Shown: positions 11,101 to 21,050, counted from the first letter of the stretch. The stretch is DNA of 64,000 nucleotides from Paenibacillus phocaeensis (GCF_900021165.1 NZ_FCOQ01000034.1:62001-126000), one strand, 5' to 3'. Program-made: numbers and translations. Notes: generated by a model from the sequence alone, not told the origin.

Positions 11101-11310
11101 ATCGCACATGAACTGACCCAAGCGATCAAAAGCAACATCAAAGTCGACTGGACGCTTCGTGAGAATGTACGTGCTCAGATGCGAATTACCGTCAAGCGGC
11201 TGTTGAAGAAATACGGTTACCCGCCGGATCTGGAAAAGATGGCCATTGATCTGGTGCTTCAGCAAGCTGAATTGATGGCACAGGCGGAGATGGAAGAGTT
11301 TACATATTAA
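8173..11310 (+). CDS. hsdR: type I restriction endonuclease subunit R
   Basis: This 1045-residue translocase-nuclease cleaves DNA lacking the HsdM mark. An N-terminal PD-(D/E)xK nuclease is visible ([19 protein letters not shown], about 149-167). Two helicase domains follow, with Walker A HTQGSGKS (about 305-312), DEAH box DEAHRSQYG (about 410) and motif III-like IGFTGTP. The helical C-terminal domain docks on the methylase core in known complexes. The start has AAAGGAGGTG ahead. All catalytic motifs are intact, so the system looks active. It is the last gene of the operon and is followed by a hairpin terminator. Confidence 0.95.
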   Translation: MAYYTTSYTESDLEQAALEWFEELNYEKAYGPDISPEGEYPERQFYHDVILKDRLREALIRINKHVPREAIEEAIRVVEVPRSPSLLINNKAFQKMITDGIDVQYQAANGEYPTEKVWLFDTDPDRIDNNDFLVVNQFTVVENQGEKRPDIVVFVNGLPIAVFELKSASNEEVGISDAYNQMQTYKGAIPSLFTYNSFLVISDGVNARVGTLTANEDRFMMWRTIDGDDVAPSSLPQLEVLVKGMFEKSRLLDIIKHFVLFQTDGEHLFKILAGYHQYHATNKAIASTERATMDEGDRKIGVIWHTQGSGKSLSMVFYAGKLVLTLNNPTIVVVTDRNDLDDQLFSTFSKSKDLLRQTPQQAENRTHLRELLSVESGGIIFTTVHKFTPDENEDKYPVLTERRNVIVIADEAHRSQYGFQAEMVAGEDEAAIKYGYAKYMRDALPNASYIGFTGTPVELTDKNTPAVFGDYIDIYDMTRAVEDGTTVRIYYESRIARLDLSEAERPVIDSEYEDITEYQEYTQRERLKSRWARLEALAGAEKRVRKVAQDVVEHFEQRQKAGFGKAMIVVMSRRIAIDMYRAIVALRPDWHSDDDNEGKIKIVMTGSSSDPEEWQPFIGNKRRREHLAKRMKDVNDPLQIVIVRDMWLTGFDVPSMNTMYIDKPMKGHNLMQAIARVNRVFRDKPGGLIVDYIGIADLLKSALQQYTENDRKTAGIDTDQAVDFMLERLQLIRELLHGYDYSKFASEKAAERMKAIVETVDYVLGLGEESKRNFLNWTTELARAFSLCATTPAAEEVNVEISFFKAVKSGIIKLITDENKRKTTKELDAELNQLISKSVVSDEVVDILEAVGLQKPNIAILSDEFLEHVRGLKQKNLAVELLRRLLQGKVKAVSRTSIMQSKKFSEMLEEAIRKYNNRTIETTQVIEELIQMAKEMNAAVKRGEDLGLIKEELAFYDALASNESAKELMGDLMLKQIAHELTQAIKSNIKVDWTLRENVRAQMRITVKRLLKKYGYPPDLEKMAIDLVLQQAELMAQAEMEEFTY

Positions 11311-11321
11311 CGGATAACAAA

Positions 11322-11371
11322 GGCGCAGGACATCAAGTTTCAAGTTTGACTGTTTCTGCGCCATTTTTTTT
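11322..11371 (+). terminator. rho-independent terminator after hsdR
   Basis: A GGCGCAG/CTGCGCC stem (11322-11328 with 11356-11362) encloses a longer, weakly paired loop and is followed by a run of eight T. It closes the restriction-modification operon before the convergent helicase gene. Confidence 0.7.
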
Positions 11372-11500
11372 GAGAATATCCCCATTGATCTGTGTCCGAA
11401 TGTACACTTCCCGAGAAAGTCCCGTTTTTTCACTGCAATGGCTCCGTCCATTGAGCAGCCTTTGATAGCTTATCCTTACACAGAGAATAACTTGAGTTAA

Positions 11501-14500
11501 TTACTTCACTACCACCCGCTGGTTTTCATCTTCATAAGCGAAGCCAAGCTCAATAGCACTTTGAATCCCCGATTTAATCGACTTCTCCAGAGCATTCCCG
11601 GATCTGGCGTATCCGAGCGCCTTAACGACTTGTTTCGTTATCTCATTATATGGAAGACTAATTTGAGAAGACAGAATGGATTTCACGGCAACCGCTACTT
11701 CTTCCGGCGGTAAATCCTCGGCCATTCGCCGCTGAGCGTCATCTGTGGCTACCCTGTAAATGCCATACTCGGATGGTTTTATTCCCTCTGGCCAGAAGAA
11801 GGTTATTCCGTTCACTTCCGTATGTTCAGGTTGTATCTTCATCAACAACTCTGTAAACCTCTGATCCAATCGTGCCCCAAGTCGGGTAATGCCCCATGCG
11901 TGTAAAATGCGTTTTGTAAGCAAACTCCGGCTAATAGGTCCCTCTTCTTGAATGACCTTTCGGATTTGATCCAAAAGGAGCTCGGTCGATTCTGGGGAAT
12001 GAAACCAATCCGCCCCTAAAGAAACAGCGTCCAGAACGCAGACATGGTAAGGCTGCACCTCTTTCGGTTTCTGAGGCTGTGCAGGTTGAACATGTTGATC
12101 CTTATCCATGCTTATCGGAGGATTCTGTGAACGATCAAATGTCACTTGTTCATGAGTCGCTGCCGCTTCAGCTTGGGACTGAACCCGTAGCTTCCTGACC
12201 TCTCTTCCTCGCTTAACAGCCTCCACAATACGGCTCACTACGGCTTCTCTATTGTCCCACCAATCCGGACTCCACACCCTCATCAAATTCCAGCCAAGCT
12301 GCTTAAGCACTTCTTCCCGCAGAATATTACGATCCCGGGCAGATTCTGCATTTTGATACATCGGTCCGTCAAGGAGAATCCCTAATGCATAATGACCGGA
12401 TTCAGGGTCCAATACCGCTAAATCAATGCGATATCCCGATGCCCCGACATAGAGATCTGCCTGGTATCCGCGCTTTTTCAATTCAGCGGCCAGACTTCGG
12501 TGAACATGCGAAACCTGAAGTGCTTGAGATGACGCCTCGCTTGCAGGCAAGATCCGTTTTCCTTTCTCCGCATACTCAAGGAACGCTTTTAAGCCTAGTA
12601 CACCTTCGCTGCTGATCCTGCTCGCATTCAGGTGATGGGCGTGCAGTGTTGAGAAGACCAGCATTTCATACCTGGCTCTTGATACGGCAACATTTAACCG
12701 TCTCCAACCTCCCTGCCGGTTTAATGGACCAAAATTTAGGCTTACCTTACCGTTTGAGTCAGGCCCATATCCTACTGAGAACAAAATAACATCCCGTTCA
12801 TCCCCTTGAACATTCTCAAGGTTTTTGATGAATAGGGGTTCCGGCATTTGCGTCATCAGCATTTCCACTTCCGGTTCTTGCTTCAGTACATCTTCAAGCA
12901 TATCCTCAATCAAGGTTTGCTGAATGGAGCTAAACGTGACAACCCCCAAGCTCTGTTGGCGCAAGACCGGATCCTTGATGCGGCGGACAATCTCAGCAAC
13001 GACAGCCTCACCCTCGGCTTGATTCTGTTTCGTACGTCCCCGATCATAATATCCTTCGACAGGGCACCATCTCACACTCGAAACGGGTTCATCCGGAGAT
13101 GGGAAGGTCATTAACTTATTTTCATAGTAATGAGCGTTACTGAAAGCGATCAGGCTTTCATGCCGGCTGCGATAATGCCAGATCAGATGTCGCTCCGGCA
13201 TTCCAAGCGCCAAACAATCATCCAATATGCTCTCCATGTCTTGCAGTGCCGGTTCCTCTTCCTCCGTTTCCTGACGACTCTTCGAAAAGAAGCTCGTTGG
13301 TGGCAGCTGTTTCGGATCACCTACGATAACAGACTGTTGTCCCCGTGCCAATGCCCCAACCGCTTGTGCCGTTGGTACCTGAGAGGCTTCGTCAAATATC
13401 ACCATATCGAATGAGGATCGTTCAGGATCGAGGTACTGCGCTACAGAAATCGGACTCATCAACATGCAGGGCACTAATCGCGGCAGCAAATTCGGAATCT
13501 GTTCAAACAGCTTACGAATCGACATATTTCTACCGCCGCTGCGAATCGCCCGCTGAAGAATGCCAACTTCAGAGCTTTGCGATGCTTCCTGCGTCATTTG
13601 AGGAACCCTCGAAGAAAGCCTGGCCACAATTTCTTGTTGAGTCAGTCTCATATACTCCTCGTCGGCTTCCTTGAAACGAAGAAGAGTCTCTTCAAATACA
13701 TTGCCGGAGAATGACACGAATTGCTCATCACGCGCAATGATGTAATTCGCTATTTTTTTATAGAGTCCACGTTCAAAAGCGTCCTTCAACTGACCATTAG
13801 ATAGACGCCCTTCTTCGTATGGAATGACAAGTGGCAGAAGTCCTTGCTCCTCCGCCTGCAATCGTACTCTTCGCCACGTACACCAATCTCTCAGTACATC
13901 CAGATAGGATATCCAACCATTTGCTTTTTCCAGGAGATATTCGTGCCAGTCCAAATCTTGTGACTGATGGGCCATGCGCTCAAAGTCAATCTGTAACAGA
14001 TCGCGGAGTTCCTTCTCCTGATTCTTCACTTGTTCATGACTACGGAATACAGACTGCATCGATTTGTTCAAAGCAGCATTCCCACGAAGATCAACCATAA
14101 AATCTGCAATCTGTGTTCTTGCGTGATAAGCATCGGTAGTATTTTCAAACCAAGCCGTTAACGCTGCATGCAATCGATTCAGCCACTCGCAAGTCTCCAT
14201 GATGTCGTCCCACTTGCCTTCGTCATCCCAGATCAGCGAGGAACCAAGGAATGGTGTGGCTTCCTCCCTTGCCCGATTTAACTTCTGTTCCTCTTCCTGC
14301 AGGGAAATGATATCCCGCAAGTGAGATTTGACATCCTGCCTGGCTATCCCTTGACCGGGAACCGTCATTTTCTTCAGCATATTAAAAATGCGATTTTGCC
14401 CAGCCCATTTCGGAAGGAACCATTTCAGCTCCAAACTATCCCAAGTAGATAACATCATTTGGGCATCTAAACGATGAGCCTCTGAAATGAACAATTTGGA

Positions 14501-17377
14501 AACCTTACCTCTAATCTCGTCTCGGCGTTTGCCCTGAAGTGCTGCGGCCTTTAGCCTTTCGACTGATTCTTCGACATTGATCTCTTGCATGAGAGCAGGT
14601 TTAATATCCGGTACACGGCTAGCCAGCTCACACAACTGTGCAAGTATGGAGATTTTGTCTTGAGTCATCGGAAGAACTCCAAGCTTGAAATGCTTCAGCG
14701 CTTCATTCATCGCTTTCTGACGTCCCTCAAGCTCTACAATGTAGCTCTTTATTAATACTTCTGCGTTTGCCTTCAGTTCCTGTGTATAGGATGTAACCTT
14801 AGAGTCCGCCCAAGGGTGCGTGCCCGGGTTGCCAATCGCAGTCCCGGCTGCGATTAATTGAGCAACCGTGTCATTCCATGCAACCAGGGTGTCCGGGTTC
14901 AGTCCTTCAATTGCTGCGTCATTGAACGTAACGACATCCGGTGCTTCACCCGCCCTCTCATACTCCGATATCGCTTCAAATAAAGATAAGCCAAAAGCAT
15001 ATTTTCGATGAAGGGCTTTTACATAACCGTTTAACGTCTCTCTCAACTGGAACAAACGATCTGCTTGTCTTTTCCAGGACTCGCCAGACTGGATCCGTTG
15101 CACATCAATCACATGGCTTAATTGGTCAAGGACTGCTCGCTTTGTGCTTTTGTTAGAGTGAAGTTCCAGGCAAAAAGGGCCCAATCCGATTTGTTCTAAT
15201 CTTCGCTGAACAACAGACAGCGCTGCCATCTTCTCCGCTACGAACAGCACTTTTTTTCCATCGGCCAGAGCACCAGCAATCATATTCGTAATCGTCTGAG
15301 ACTTCCCGGTTCCTGGAGGGCCGTGCAGCACAAAGCTTTGCCCCTTAAGCGCCGCGCGAATGGCCGACAATTGTGAAGAATCCGCACTGACCGGAATCAA
15401 CGAATGAGCCGGATGCTCTTCATCGAGCGGCTCGAGCTTGATTTCCACCGATTCCTTTAGCTGTAGTTGTCCCTGAATAAGGCTTGCCACCACCTGATTC
15501 TCCGCCAATTGATCAGCTCTCGTGCGAATGTCATTCCACATTACAAATTGCCCAAACGAAAACAACCCGAGATTAGCCGTCTCCTCGATGTCAAAGCGGG
15601 ATACTTGAATTAATGCATGTCTAATAACGTTAAAGATTTGTTTCAAGGCAATGCCTTTCTCATCCCTCGGAAGTGGATCCAGACCATCAATGCCAATACC
15701 GAAATCCTGCCTTAGCATCTCCAGCAGTGTAATGTTAATCTGAGGCTCTTCATCCCTCGCCCGAATGACATATCCTTGTCGTGAAGATTTTCGCAAAATA
15801 TCTACAGGAATCAGCACAATCGGGGCATACCGGGGAAGTTCGCTAACCGGTGATTCATACCATTTCAAGAGACCCAAAGCAAGAAAAAGCGTGTTAGCCC
15901 CATTCTCTTCCAATGAAGTTCGGGCAGAACGGTAAATATGTACAATTCTTTTCTCCAGGTCCTGAGCATTCAAATCGGCTCTCAGCCGTCTCCGGACGAA
16001 TTCCTCCTGTAACAATTTAACAATGGGGTGATTGGTATTCACACTTTGATACAAGCTGGCGTTTCGCCCGTTATCCTCCCAGTCATTGGGCCTTGCCAAC
16101 AGTTGAAATTCATCGCCATCAGCCAGCGCATCTTCCAAATCTCCCAACTGGGCAGAAATGACCGGAATACACGATTTGGTCAAGCGAAAATTGAGCAGTG
16201 AATTACGAAGCGTCAAATCCAGCAGCTTACGCTCCCATTGCTTTTGCCTCGTTGCCGGATGCAACGAATCAACTTCCAACGGTTTTTCCAACACCTCCAG
16301 CAGTTCCGGAGCAGCACTTTCATAGCTCTTCGTGTCACGTGTCTCCTCAATGACCCATCCATTTGTCGCTTTCGTACGCAGTGGTAAAGGTCGTATGGCT
16401 GCTGCACGTGCTCTTCGAATATCGACCAGGCCATCGAATGAATCTGGATCTCGCAGATGCTCCTCGGCTAGCATAGCCGCTTGGTCAAATGGAATCCGAT
16501 CCCCTTTCACCATAGCCGTAGACTCAACCACACAGATTTCATTTATTCCCGCTGCGAGCCTTTTCGTTAATAACGATATATCATCTTGAACCGTTTCCGA
16601 GAACGTCTCTTCTACAAGCCAGACTCCGGCAAACGCATGCCCTGTCGTGAAAATGATCAGAGGATGTAGACCCACAGCCTCCATACAAGCAGCATATAAC
16701 ATGGAAAGATCCAGACAATTTCCCAGTCCATGCGTGAAAATGGTCTCGGGAAGACGAATACGCTGACCGATTAACTCAAAACTAGGAGGAGCTACACAGT
16801 AGGAAATCTCGCGATTCTGCAAAGCCGAGTAGATCGCAGCCGCCTGCATACGTACCCGATTGGGATCCTTACTCTGATAAGCGGTAAACGAAGGGCTTCC
16901 TGACCATTGCTCCAGAATGGTGCCCGCCTCCCGTACGATCTCGGCCACTTGATGATGATTCGGCGTGACAAAAGCAGCGGTCATCTCAGGCAATACGGCA
17001 AGCCCACTCCATTCATCAAAGGCAAGGACGGAAATCGAGCCGCGCTGCTTGAACAATTCGGTGTCATTCTGCCATACCGTCAATGTCAATGTACCTGATA
17101 TACGTTCCGACAAATCCCCCAAAAATGAGGTCGACATATGTAAATCAATCATCCCCATGTCCAAGGATTGCCCTGCTGGAAGTATGTCCAAATCCCTCTT
17201 CCATTCATATGCAAATTGCGGCTCAGATTCTAGCTTCACCGTAATTCCCTTGATATCTTCACCCGTTGTATTCGTTAAGATGATGCTCTTCATAACAGGA
17301 ACATAGTTCTGCTGCATAGCGTAGTTCACGGTTTCACTGTACGACCATTCGCATGAGATTCTGTTCTCCACTTTCAC
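11501..17377 (-). CDS. giant DUF4011 SF1 helicase-nuclease with transglutaminase-like N domain (Hhe-like defence protein)
   Basis: The 1958-residue protein has recognisable blocks: a beta-rich N domain (1-125); a transglutaminase-like region with GNCLDLS (Cys221) and GHAFAGVW (His247), with Glu285 as a possible third residue; a DUF4011 segment (about 370-660, opening LLDLTLRNSLLNF); an SF1 helicase with Walker A GPPGTGKS (about 686-693) and DEASQ (about 1329); a Vsr/DUF559-type nuclease (RIDLAVLD near 1652, then LGWNLMRVWSPDWW); and DUF3320 at the C terminus. From memory, DUF4011-helicase-Vsr architecture matches the single-gene Hhe antiviral system. The neighbouring restriction operon fits a defence island. 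The start is GTG at 17377 or 17371, behind AGGAGG. Confidence 0.85.
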   Translation of the reverse strand: MKVENRISCEWSYSETVNYAMQQNYVPVMKSIILTNTTGEDIKGITVKLESEPQFAYEWKRDLDILPAGQSLDMGMIDLHMSTSFLGDLSERISGTLTLTVWQNDTELFKQRGSISVLAFDEWSGLAVLPEMTAAFVTPNHHQVAEIVREAGTILEQWSGSPSFTAYQSKDPNRVRMQAAAIYSALQNREISYCVAPPSFELIGQRIRLPETIFTHGLGNCLDLSMLYAACMEAVGLHPLIIFTTGHAFAGVWLVEETFSETVQDDISLLTKRLAAGINEICVVESTAMVKGDRIPFDQAAMLAEEHLRDPDSFDGLVDIRRARAAAIRPLPLRTKATNGWVIEETRDTKSYESAAPELLEVLEKPLEVDSLHPATRQKQWERKLLDLTLRNSLLNFRLTKSCIPVISAQLGDLEDALADGDEFQLLARPNDWEDNGRNASLYQSVNTNHPIVKLLQEEFVRRRLRADLNAQDLEKRIVHIYRSARTSLEENGANTLFLALGLLKWYESPVSELPRYAPIVLIPVDILRKSSRQGYVIRARDEEPQINITLLEMLRQDFGIGIDGLDPLPRDEKGIALKQIFNVIRHALIQVSRFDIEETANLGLFSFGQFVMWNDIRTRADQLAENQVVASLIQGQLQLKESVEIKLEPLDEEHPAHSLIPVSADSSQLSAIRAALKGQSFVLHGPPGTGKSQTITNMIAGALADGKKVLFVAEKMAALSVVQRRLEQIGLGPFCLELHSNKSTKRAVLDQLSHVIDVQRIQSGESWKRQADRLFQLRETLNGYVKALHRKYAFGLSLFEAISEYERAGEAPDVVTFNDAAIEGLNPDTLVAWNDTVAQLIAAGTAIGNPGTHPWADSKVTSYTQELKANAEVLIKSYIVELEGRQKAMNEALKHFKLGVLPMTQDKISILAQLCELASRVPDIKPALMQEINVEESVERLKAAALQGKRRDEIRGKVSKLFISEAHRLDAQMMLSTWDSLELKWFLPKWAGQNRIFNMLKKMTVPGQGIARQDVKSHLRDIISLQEEEQKLNRAREEATPFLGSSLIWDDEGKWDDIMETCEWLNRLHAALTAWFENTTDAYHARTQIADFMVDLRGNAALNKSMQSVFRSHEQVKNQEKELRDLLQIDFERMAHQSQDLDWHEYLLEKANGWISYLDVLRDWCTWRRVRLQAEEQGLLPLVIPYEEGRLSNGQLKDAFERGLYKKIANYIIARDEQFVSFSGNVFEETLLRFKEADEEYMRLTQQEIVARLSSRVPQMTQEASQSSEVGILQRAIRSGGRNMSIRKLFEQIPNLLPRLVPCMLMSPISVAQYLDPERSSFDMVIFDEASQVPTAQAVGALARGQQSVIVGDPKQLPPTSFFSKSRQETEEEEPALQDMESILDDCLALGMPERHLIWHYRSRHESLIAFSNAHYYENKLMTFPSPDEPVSSVRWCPVEGYYDRGRTKQNQAEGEAVVAEIVRRIKDPVLRQQSLGVVTFSSIQQTLIEDMLEDVLKQEPEVEMLMTQMPEPLFIKNLENVQGDERDVILFSVGYGPDSNGKVSLNFGPLNRQGGWRRLNVAVSRARYEMLVFSTLHAHHLNASRISSEGVLGLKAFLEYAEKGKRILPASEASSQALQVSHVHRSLAAELKKRGYQADLYVGASGYRIDLAVLDPESGHYALGILLDGPMYQNAESARDRNILREEVLKQLGWNLMRVWSPDWWDNREAVVSRIVEAVKRGREVRKLRVQSQAEAAATHEQVTFDRSQNPPISMDKDQHVQPAQPQKPKEVQPYHVCVLDAVSLGADWFHSPESTELLLDQIRKVIQEEGPISRSLLTKRILHAWGITRLGARLDQRFTELLMKIQPEHTEVNGITFFWPEGIKPSEYGIYRVATDDAQRRMAEDLPPEEVAVAVKSILSSQISLPYNEITKQVVKALGYARSGNALEKSIKSGIQSAIELGFAYEDENQRVVVK

Positions 17378-17654
17378 ATCCTCCTATAATTCTTGTCTTG
17401 TTTCTCAGTACTGCAGACCTATATTGATTTCCATTTAGTTCTATAATAGCACTAAATAATGGGTGAATCTGTTTTTTTCGACATGAAAACACGGGAAAAT
17501 AAAAAAATGATCCTGAAGTTCGAAAGTATCGCTTCTTGAAAATATGTAATTTCTATCTAATTTTCAGTTAACTCATGTGATTTATCTGATTAAAATAAGA
17601 AAAACGCCTGGCGTCCTTTTAAGTTCGTTCAACTGAGTTCATACGTGTAAAATG

Positions 17655-17685
17655 GCCGGGTGTGGGAGAAAAACTTATACCCGGC
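17655..17685 (-). terminator. hairpin at the end of the IS91-like element
   Basis: A 7-bp GCCGGGT/ACCCGGC stem (17655-17661 with 17679-17685) overlaps the stop codon of the small accessory gene and is followed on the minus strand by a weak T-rich tail. It may be a terminator or the hairpin typical of an IS91-family terminus. The stretch 17378-17654 between the helicase start and this hairpin is AT-rich, with no gene seen. Confidence 0.45.
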
Positions 17686-17960
17686 TATTTTCTTACATCG
17701 CTAATCCTGTACTCGTAACCATGAATTCCCTCGTAATATTCCGGGTACATGCCTCCTCCACATTCTTCGCAGCTGAATTGCGGAGGTACGGTTGGATCTC
17801 CATCATCCATCGCATCGAAATTTCGAACGACATTCAGCGGAATCTCTTCTGTTGTATGACATTGAAGACAGATGTAGGTTACTTTCGCTTTGCTATGCAG
17901 CCCGCTTTGCGGCTTTTTCTTTTTCTTCGCTACCTTTCGTTTCTTTGACACCGGCGACAT
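17685..17960 (-). CDS. small zinc-finger protein accompanying the IS91-like transposase
   Basis: The 91-residue product has a lysine-rich N terminus (KKRKVAKKKKK) and two CxxC pairs (CLQC and CEEC) with the spacing of a treble-clef or zinc ribbon. It overlaps the 3' end of the transposase gene by about 68 nt in another frame, an arrangement suggesting a coupled accessory DNA-binding protein. No function is established that I recognise. Confidence 0.6.
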   Translation of the reverse strand: MSPVSKKRKVAKKKKKPQSGLHSKAKVTYICLQCHTTEEIPLNVVRNFDAMDDGDPTVPPQFSCEECGGGMYPEYYEGIHGYEYRISDVRK

Positions 17961-19155
17961 CCCGTATCATCCTCTCCAGACATGCCTTTGAGGTGGAGCA
18001 CACCGCGTACTTCACCTTCAACTTCCCATCCTCAAGGCAGGCTTCTCCCTTGTATTCGTAATAACTTTCGCATTTTGGGCAACATGGCGGCTTCCCCGTC
18101 TGCTCCTTGATCCGTTCACTCCACGTTCTGCGTTTTAATATCCGCTTTGCCTTGACAATCCATCTTCTCGCGGCTTTTTGCCACTCACTGACTAACTTCT
18201 TGCACAGGCTCTTGATCCGCCGCGAATAAACCCCGTAGTAACGGATCGTTTTGAAGTTTTCATCCGGAATATGCCGCACAAGTCTACCCATAAATTCTTC
18301 TACCGAAATCGTCTCGGTCTTCTCTTCCCCGTCATTCTTATCCCGGTAACGAAATGTCACCTTTTCTCCGTCATACGCTTCGATCCGGCTAACCGCTATC
18401 GCTGGTCTTCTCATGTATCGCCCGATATACCCGAGTTGCTGCTTGACGTTCCCTTTCTGTTTCGGAGCATGCACATAAAAGCCTTCTCCGTTCTCGCAGT
18501 AAGCTTTTTGCAAACGGGACTGCACTTGCTTTTTCTCTTGTTCACTTAACTTTCGTCGAATCAGCTTCAAAACAACCGTCTGCCATTGCTTACGCAGCAT
18601 CTCGAACGGAATAAAATCGTATGTTTTCCACTCGCCGGTCTTCTTCATTCCTCCCATCGTTACAAGCATATGTACATGAGGATTGAAGTTAAGCCGTGCC
18701 CCAAACGTATGCAACCCGGCTACGATTCCGGGAGTTACCTTATGTTTCTTCTCAAAATGTTCTTTGACTAAGCGTACCGCTTCATCCATAAATTCTTTGA
18801 GTAATTTTGCCCGATGGAGCAGAAAGATTTCCCGTAATCCTTCGTCGATCGTGAAGACGACATGGCGGTGGTTGACTTGGAATACATCTTGTTCCAGGAG
18901 ACGTGCCCATTCCTCTGTTTCTCCGCATGAACAGGTCGTACAGAATCTTCCTTTACAACGATACGGAACGAGCCGTAGGTCATGACATCCTTCACATACC
19001 ATCAGCTTAAAACCGTTTCTGGGATCCCCGCATCGACGGAATTTCTCTACTTCTTTCCGCACATTGGCACGCAGCTTGCCACCATGTTTTGCCACAAACC
19101 GATCCCAGTGCCCTCGCTCATCAAAGAAGATTCGTTTCAAGATGTTCGTCTCCAT
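17893..19155 (-). CDS. IS91 family HUH transposase
   Basis: This 420-residue rolling-circle transposase has an N-terminal zinc-binding region (CEGCHDLRLVPYRCKGRFC, then CSC), an HUH motif NPHVHMLVT about a third of the way in, and a downstream catalytic tyrosine region YIGRYMRR (about 250). A second CPKC-type finger lies near the C terminus. Family members nick and transfer one strand from oriIS towards terIS and can mobilise neighbouring DNA. All motifs are present, so it may be active. It lies between the helicase gene and the IS1380 element. Confidence 0.9.
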   Translation of the reverse strand: METNILKRIFFDERGHWDRFVAKHGGKLRANVRKEVEKFRRCGDPRNGFKLMVCEGCHDLRLVPYRCKGRFCTTCSCGETEEWARLLEQDVFQVNHRHVVFTIDEGLREIFLLHRAKLLKEFMDEAVRLVKEHFEKKHKVTPGIVAGLHTFGARLNFNPHVHMLVTMGGMKKTGEWKTYDFIPFEMLRKQWQTVVLKLIRRKLSEQEKKQVQSRLQKAYCENGEGFYVHAPKQKGNVKQQLGYIGRYMRRPAIAVSRIEAYDGEKVTFRYRDKNDGEEKTETISVEEFMGRLVRHIPDENFKTIRYYGVYSRRIKSLCKKLVSEWQKAARRWIVKAKRILKRRTWSERIKEQTGKPPCCPKCESYYEYKGEACLEDGKLKVKYAVCSTSKACLERMIRDVAGVKETKGSEEKEKAAKRAA

Positions 19156-19219
19156 ATCCTAACCTTACCAAAAACAGAAATAAGGCGGAAGACCTGCTTC
19201 CACCTCGAAATTTTATAAA

Positions 19220-20804
19220 CCTGAATTTCGAAAGCCCGTCTTTACAGTAAACATGCTGCAAATCCGCGTAGACAGAGTTGTAAACTATTGAGAGAATTCC
19301 CAAACGATTCGATGGAATCCGTCTTCGTTGAATAGTCGTCCCCCCTCCCCACAGAGCGGGCTAGCGGGATTTCCAAGTAAAGTTTTACCAGTTATCATTC
19401 CAAGACGGCGATTCTCTCTTCTATTCGTTTCCATGCGTGTCGGTTGGAAAAGTCTTTCATCAGCTTGAGGACGACCGAGCGACTGTGCCGAATAATCGTC
19501 GCCGCGCAATGAAAGAATTCCAAACGGAATCGGGCGATCGTATACCCGATATGCATCGGTTCGCAAACGTTGCGTTTAAAGTGCTCGAACAAATTATAGG
19601 CCAGCAGCTTAATCAGCAAATCCAATTCATTTGCTTTGAAATCGCCGGTTGCAATCCGATCGATGGAAAAGCTTTGTTTCGCTTCTTTGATGTAATTTTC
19701 CATACAGCAGCGTTGATTGTAGAAGCGCAACAGATCTATCGGTTCCCACTCCAGATTGGTTACAATTGCTTCGTACGTCCAGTCCGAATCGAATACGATC
19801 CGGCCTTGCCCATCATCGAAGATTTGCGCTTTGCGAATCACCGCCACACGGCGTGACGTTTCCCAGGAGGTCGCCTTGTAAATCAACGTGATGCCTTCGA
19901 TGATCCAGTCTTCGTCGACATAGCGCGTCCAATAGCGGCAGGCCTGCACTTCTCTGGCGAGCCGCTGAGTCCACTTTAGCTTGCCGACGTAGCCGACTCC
20001 CTTGTTCTCCCACAAGCTGTAAAAGTGTTCGCCGCCAAAGCCTTTGTCAAATCGGGCGTATTTCACGCGGCGATCGCCAAGGAGTTCAAAGGTTTGCTCC
20101 AGAAACGCGGCGGCATCTGTAGATGAGTGAGTGTTGCCCGGCCGAAGCGTCGCATTCAGATTCAGCCGTGTCTGCCCTTCGAAGACCAGCAACGGGTGGT
20201 AGCTGTTCCGTCCCGGCTTGTGCGGGTTGGTTCCTTTGGCTGCGCCTTCTTGATTGCCGTACACGGTTTCCACCGATGAATCCAAATCGAGAATCAAGCC
20301 GACAGGCAAGGCGGGACGAAGGATCTCCTGATTCAGTGCCCGTAGCTCGGCTGGCAGCGTCGGACAGGTTCGGCCCCATCGAACCAATTCCTTGTATAAC
20401 AAACTATGATGGGGACAGCGACCGCCGAGAAAACGGCGTAACAGGACGTCTTGCTGCAATTTGCGAAAGTGGAAGATCCGCTCACATCCGAGCATCCATC
20501 CTATGATGAGATACAACACAATGCGCTGAATAGGGAAAACCGCATTGATCGCTTTGCCGCCGGAGAGATATCTCATCGCCTCCGAAAGCTTGATTTTTTC
20601 AAGGTAGGCCAGAAATATGTTAACACCGCCAAAACTCGTGGCGTTATTCAGCGAAAATTCGCTCTTGATCTTGCTCATGATTGTGGTAGACTTCACCTTA
20701 AGGGTGCTCCTCTCTTGGGATGATGTTGTCTTCGCAAACACCATTATACCAAGGATCTGGGGCACTTTTCATGTTTTCAAAGAGTTGTACTTTCGAAATT
20801 CAGG
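19220..20804 (-). mobile_element. IS1380 family insertion sequence
   Basis: A perfect 15-bp inverted repeat marks the ends: CCTGAATTTCGAAAG at 19220-19234 and its complement at 20790-20804. Pairing extends over 19 bp if the flanking TAAA/TTTA is counted. The 1585-bp element carries one transposase gene in the usual size range. The flanking TAAA and TTTA are complementary rather than direct copies, so I could not confirm a target duplication. Confidence 0.85.
19395..20696 (-). CDS. IS1380 family transposase
   Basis: This 433-residue DDE transposase begins KSTTIMSKIKSEFSLN and contains LDLDSSVETVYGNQEG (catalytic Asp region), RFDKGFGGEHFY, and the late block NYIKEAKQSFSIDR with the predicted catalytic Glu. 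The GTG at 20696 follows AGAGGAGC and gives normal family length; the frame also opens upstream to 20765. It is intact with paired ends, so likely mobile. Confidence 0.9.
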   Translation of the reverse strand: MKSTTIMSKIKSEFSLNNATSFGGVNIFLAYLEKIKLSEAMRYLSGGKAINAVFPIQRIVLYLIIGWMLGCERIFHFRKLQQDVLLRRFLGGRCPHHSLLYKELVRWGRTCPTLPAELRALNQEILRPALPVGLILDLDSSVETVYGNQEGAAKGTNPHKPGRNSYHPLLVFEGQTRLNLNATLRPGNTHSSTDAAAFLEQTFELLGDRRVKYARFDKGFGGEHFYSLWENKGVGYVGKLKWTQRLAREVQACRYWTRYVDEDWIIEGITLIYKATSWETSRRVAVIRKAQIFDDGQGRIVFDSDWTYEAIVTNLEWEPIDLLRFYNQRCCMENYIKEAKQSFSIDRIATGDFKANELDLLIKLLAYNLFEHFKRNVCEPMHIGYTIARFRLEFFHCAATIIRHSRSVVLKLMKDFSNRHAWKRIEERIAVLE

Positions 20805-20898
20805 TTTAGTAGTTTTATGGAAAATATAAGGCTTATTAAACAGTGAAATTTGTCGCTCTTCTGTAGAAAAGATGAATGTACTTGAGGGGGGCATGTAA

Positions 20899-21000
20899 AT
20901 ACCACTTCGTTTTATCAGTGAGACAATCGGAGCCAGTGTTGTTTGGGATAAGTCTAATTGGACAGTAGATATTAATGTAGACAAGTTTGTGTCATGTTAA
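20899..21000 (+). pseudogene. 3' remnant of a copper-amine-oxidase stalk domain gene
   Basis: The frame spells IPLRFISETIGASVVWDKSN followed by WTVDI and a stop at 20998-21000. That is the conserved second half of the secreted stalk domain also seen twice in the intact protein at 42582-43463. A stop sits right before it (20896-20898) and the IS1380 end is 90 bp upstream, so the gene has been cut off and has decayed. A plus-strand terminator follows at once, as expected for the original gene. Confidence 0.6.
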
Positions 21001-21004
21001 GATC

Positions 21005-21050
21005 ATAAGCCTGTGGACGAAATGGATGCCACAGGCTTATCAATTTTTTA
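21005..21050 (+). terminator. rho-independent terminator
   Basis: A perfect 12-bp stem ATAAGCCTGTGG/CCACAGGCTTAT (21005-21016 with 21029-21040) is followed by CAATTTTTTA. It lies 5 nt after the stop of the broken stalk-domain gene and probably belonged to it. Confidence 0.8.

Larger units (their letters stand above)
17650..19215 (-). mobile_element. IS91-like element (boundaries approximate)
   Basis: An HUH-type rolling-circle transposase and an overlapping small partner gene make up the element. IS91-type elements lack terminal inverted repeats, so the ends given here are limited by the hairpin near 17655 and the IS1380 inverted repeat starting near 19216, not by observed termini. Confidence 0.55.

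Noticed and set aside
10468-11451. A 327-residue minus-strand frame at the end of hsdR.
   Set aside because: Shadow of hsdR; it crosses the hsdR terminator and has no recognisable motif.
19437-20723. Several plus-strand frames of 90-139 residues within the IS1380 element.
   Set aside because: They are antisense shadows of the intact transposase gene.
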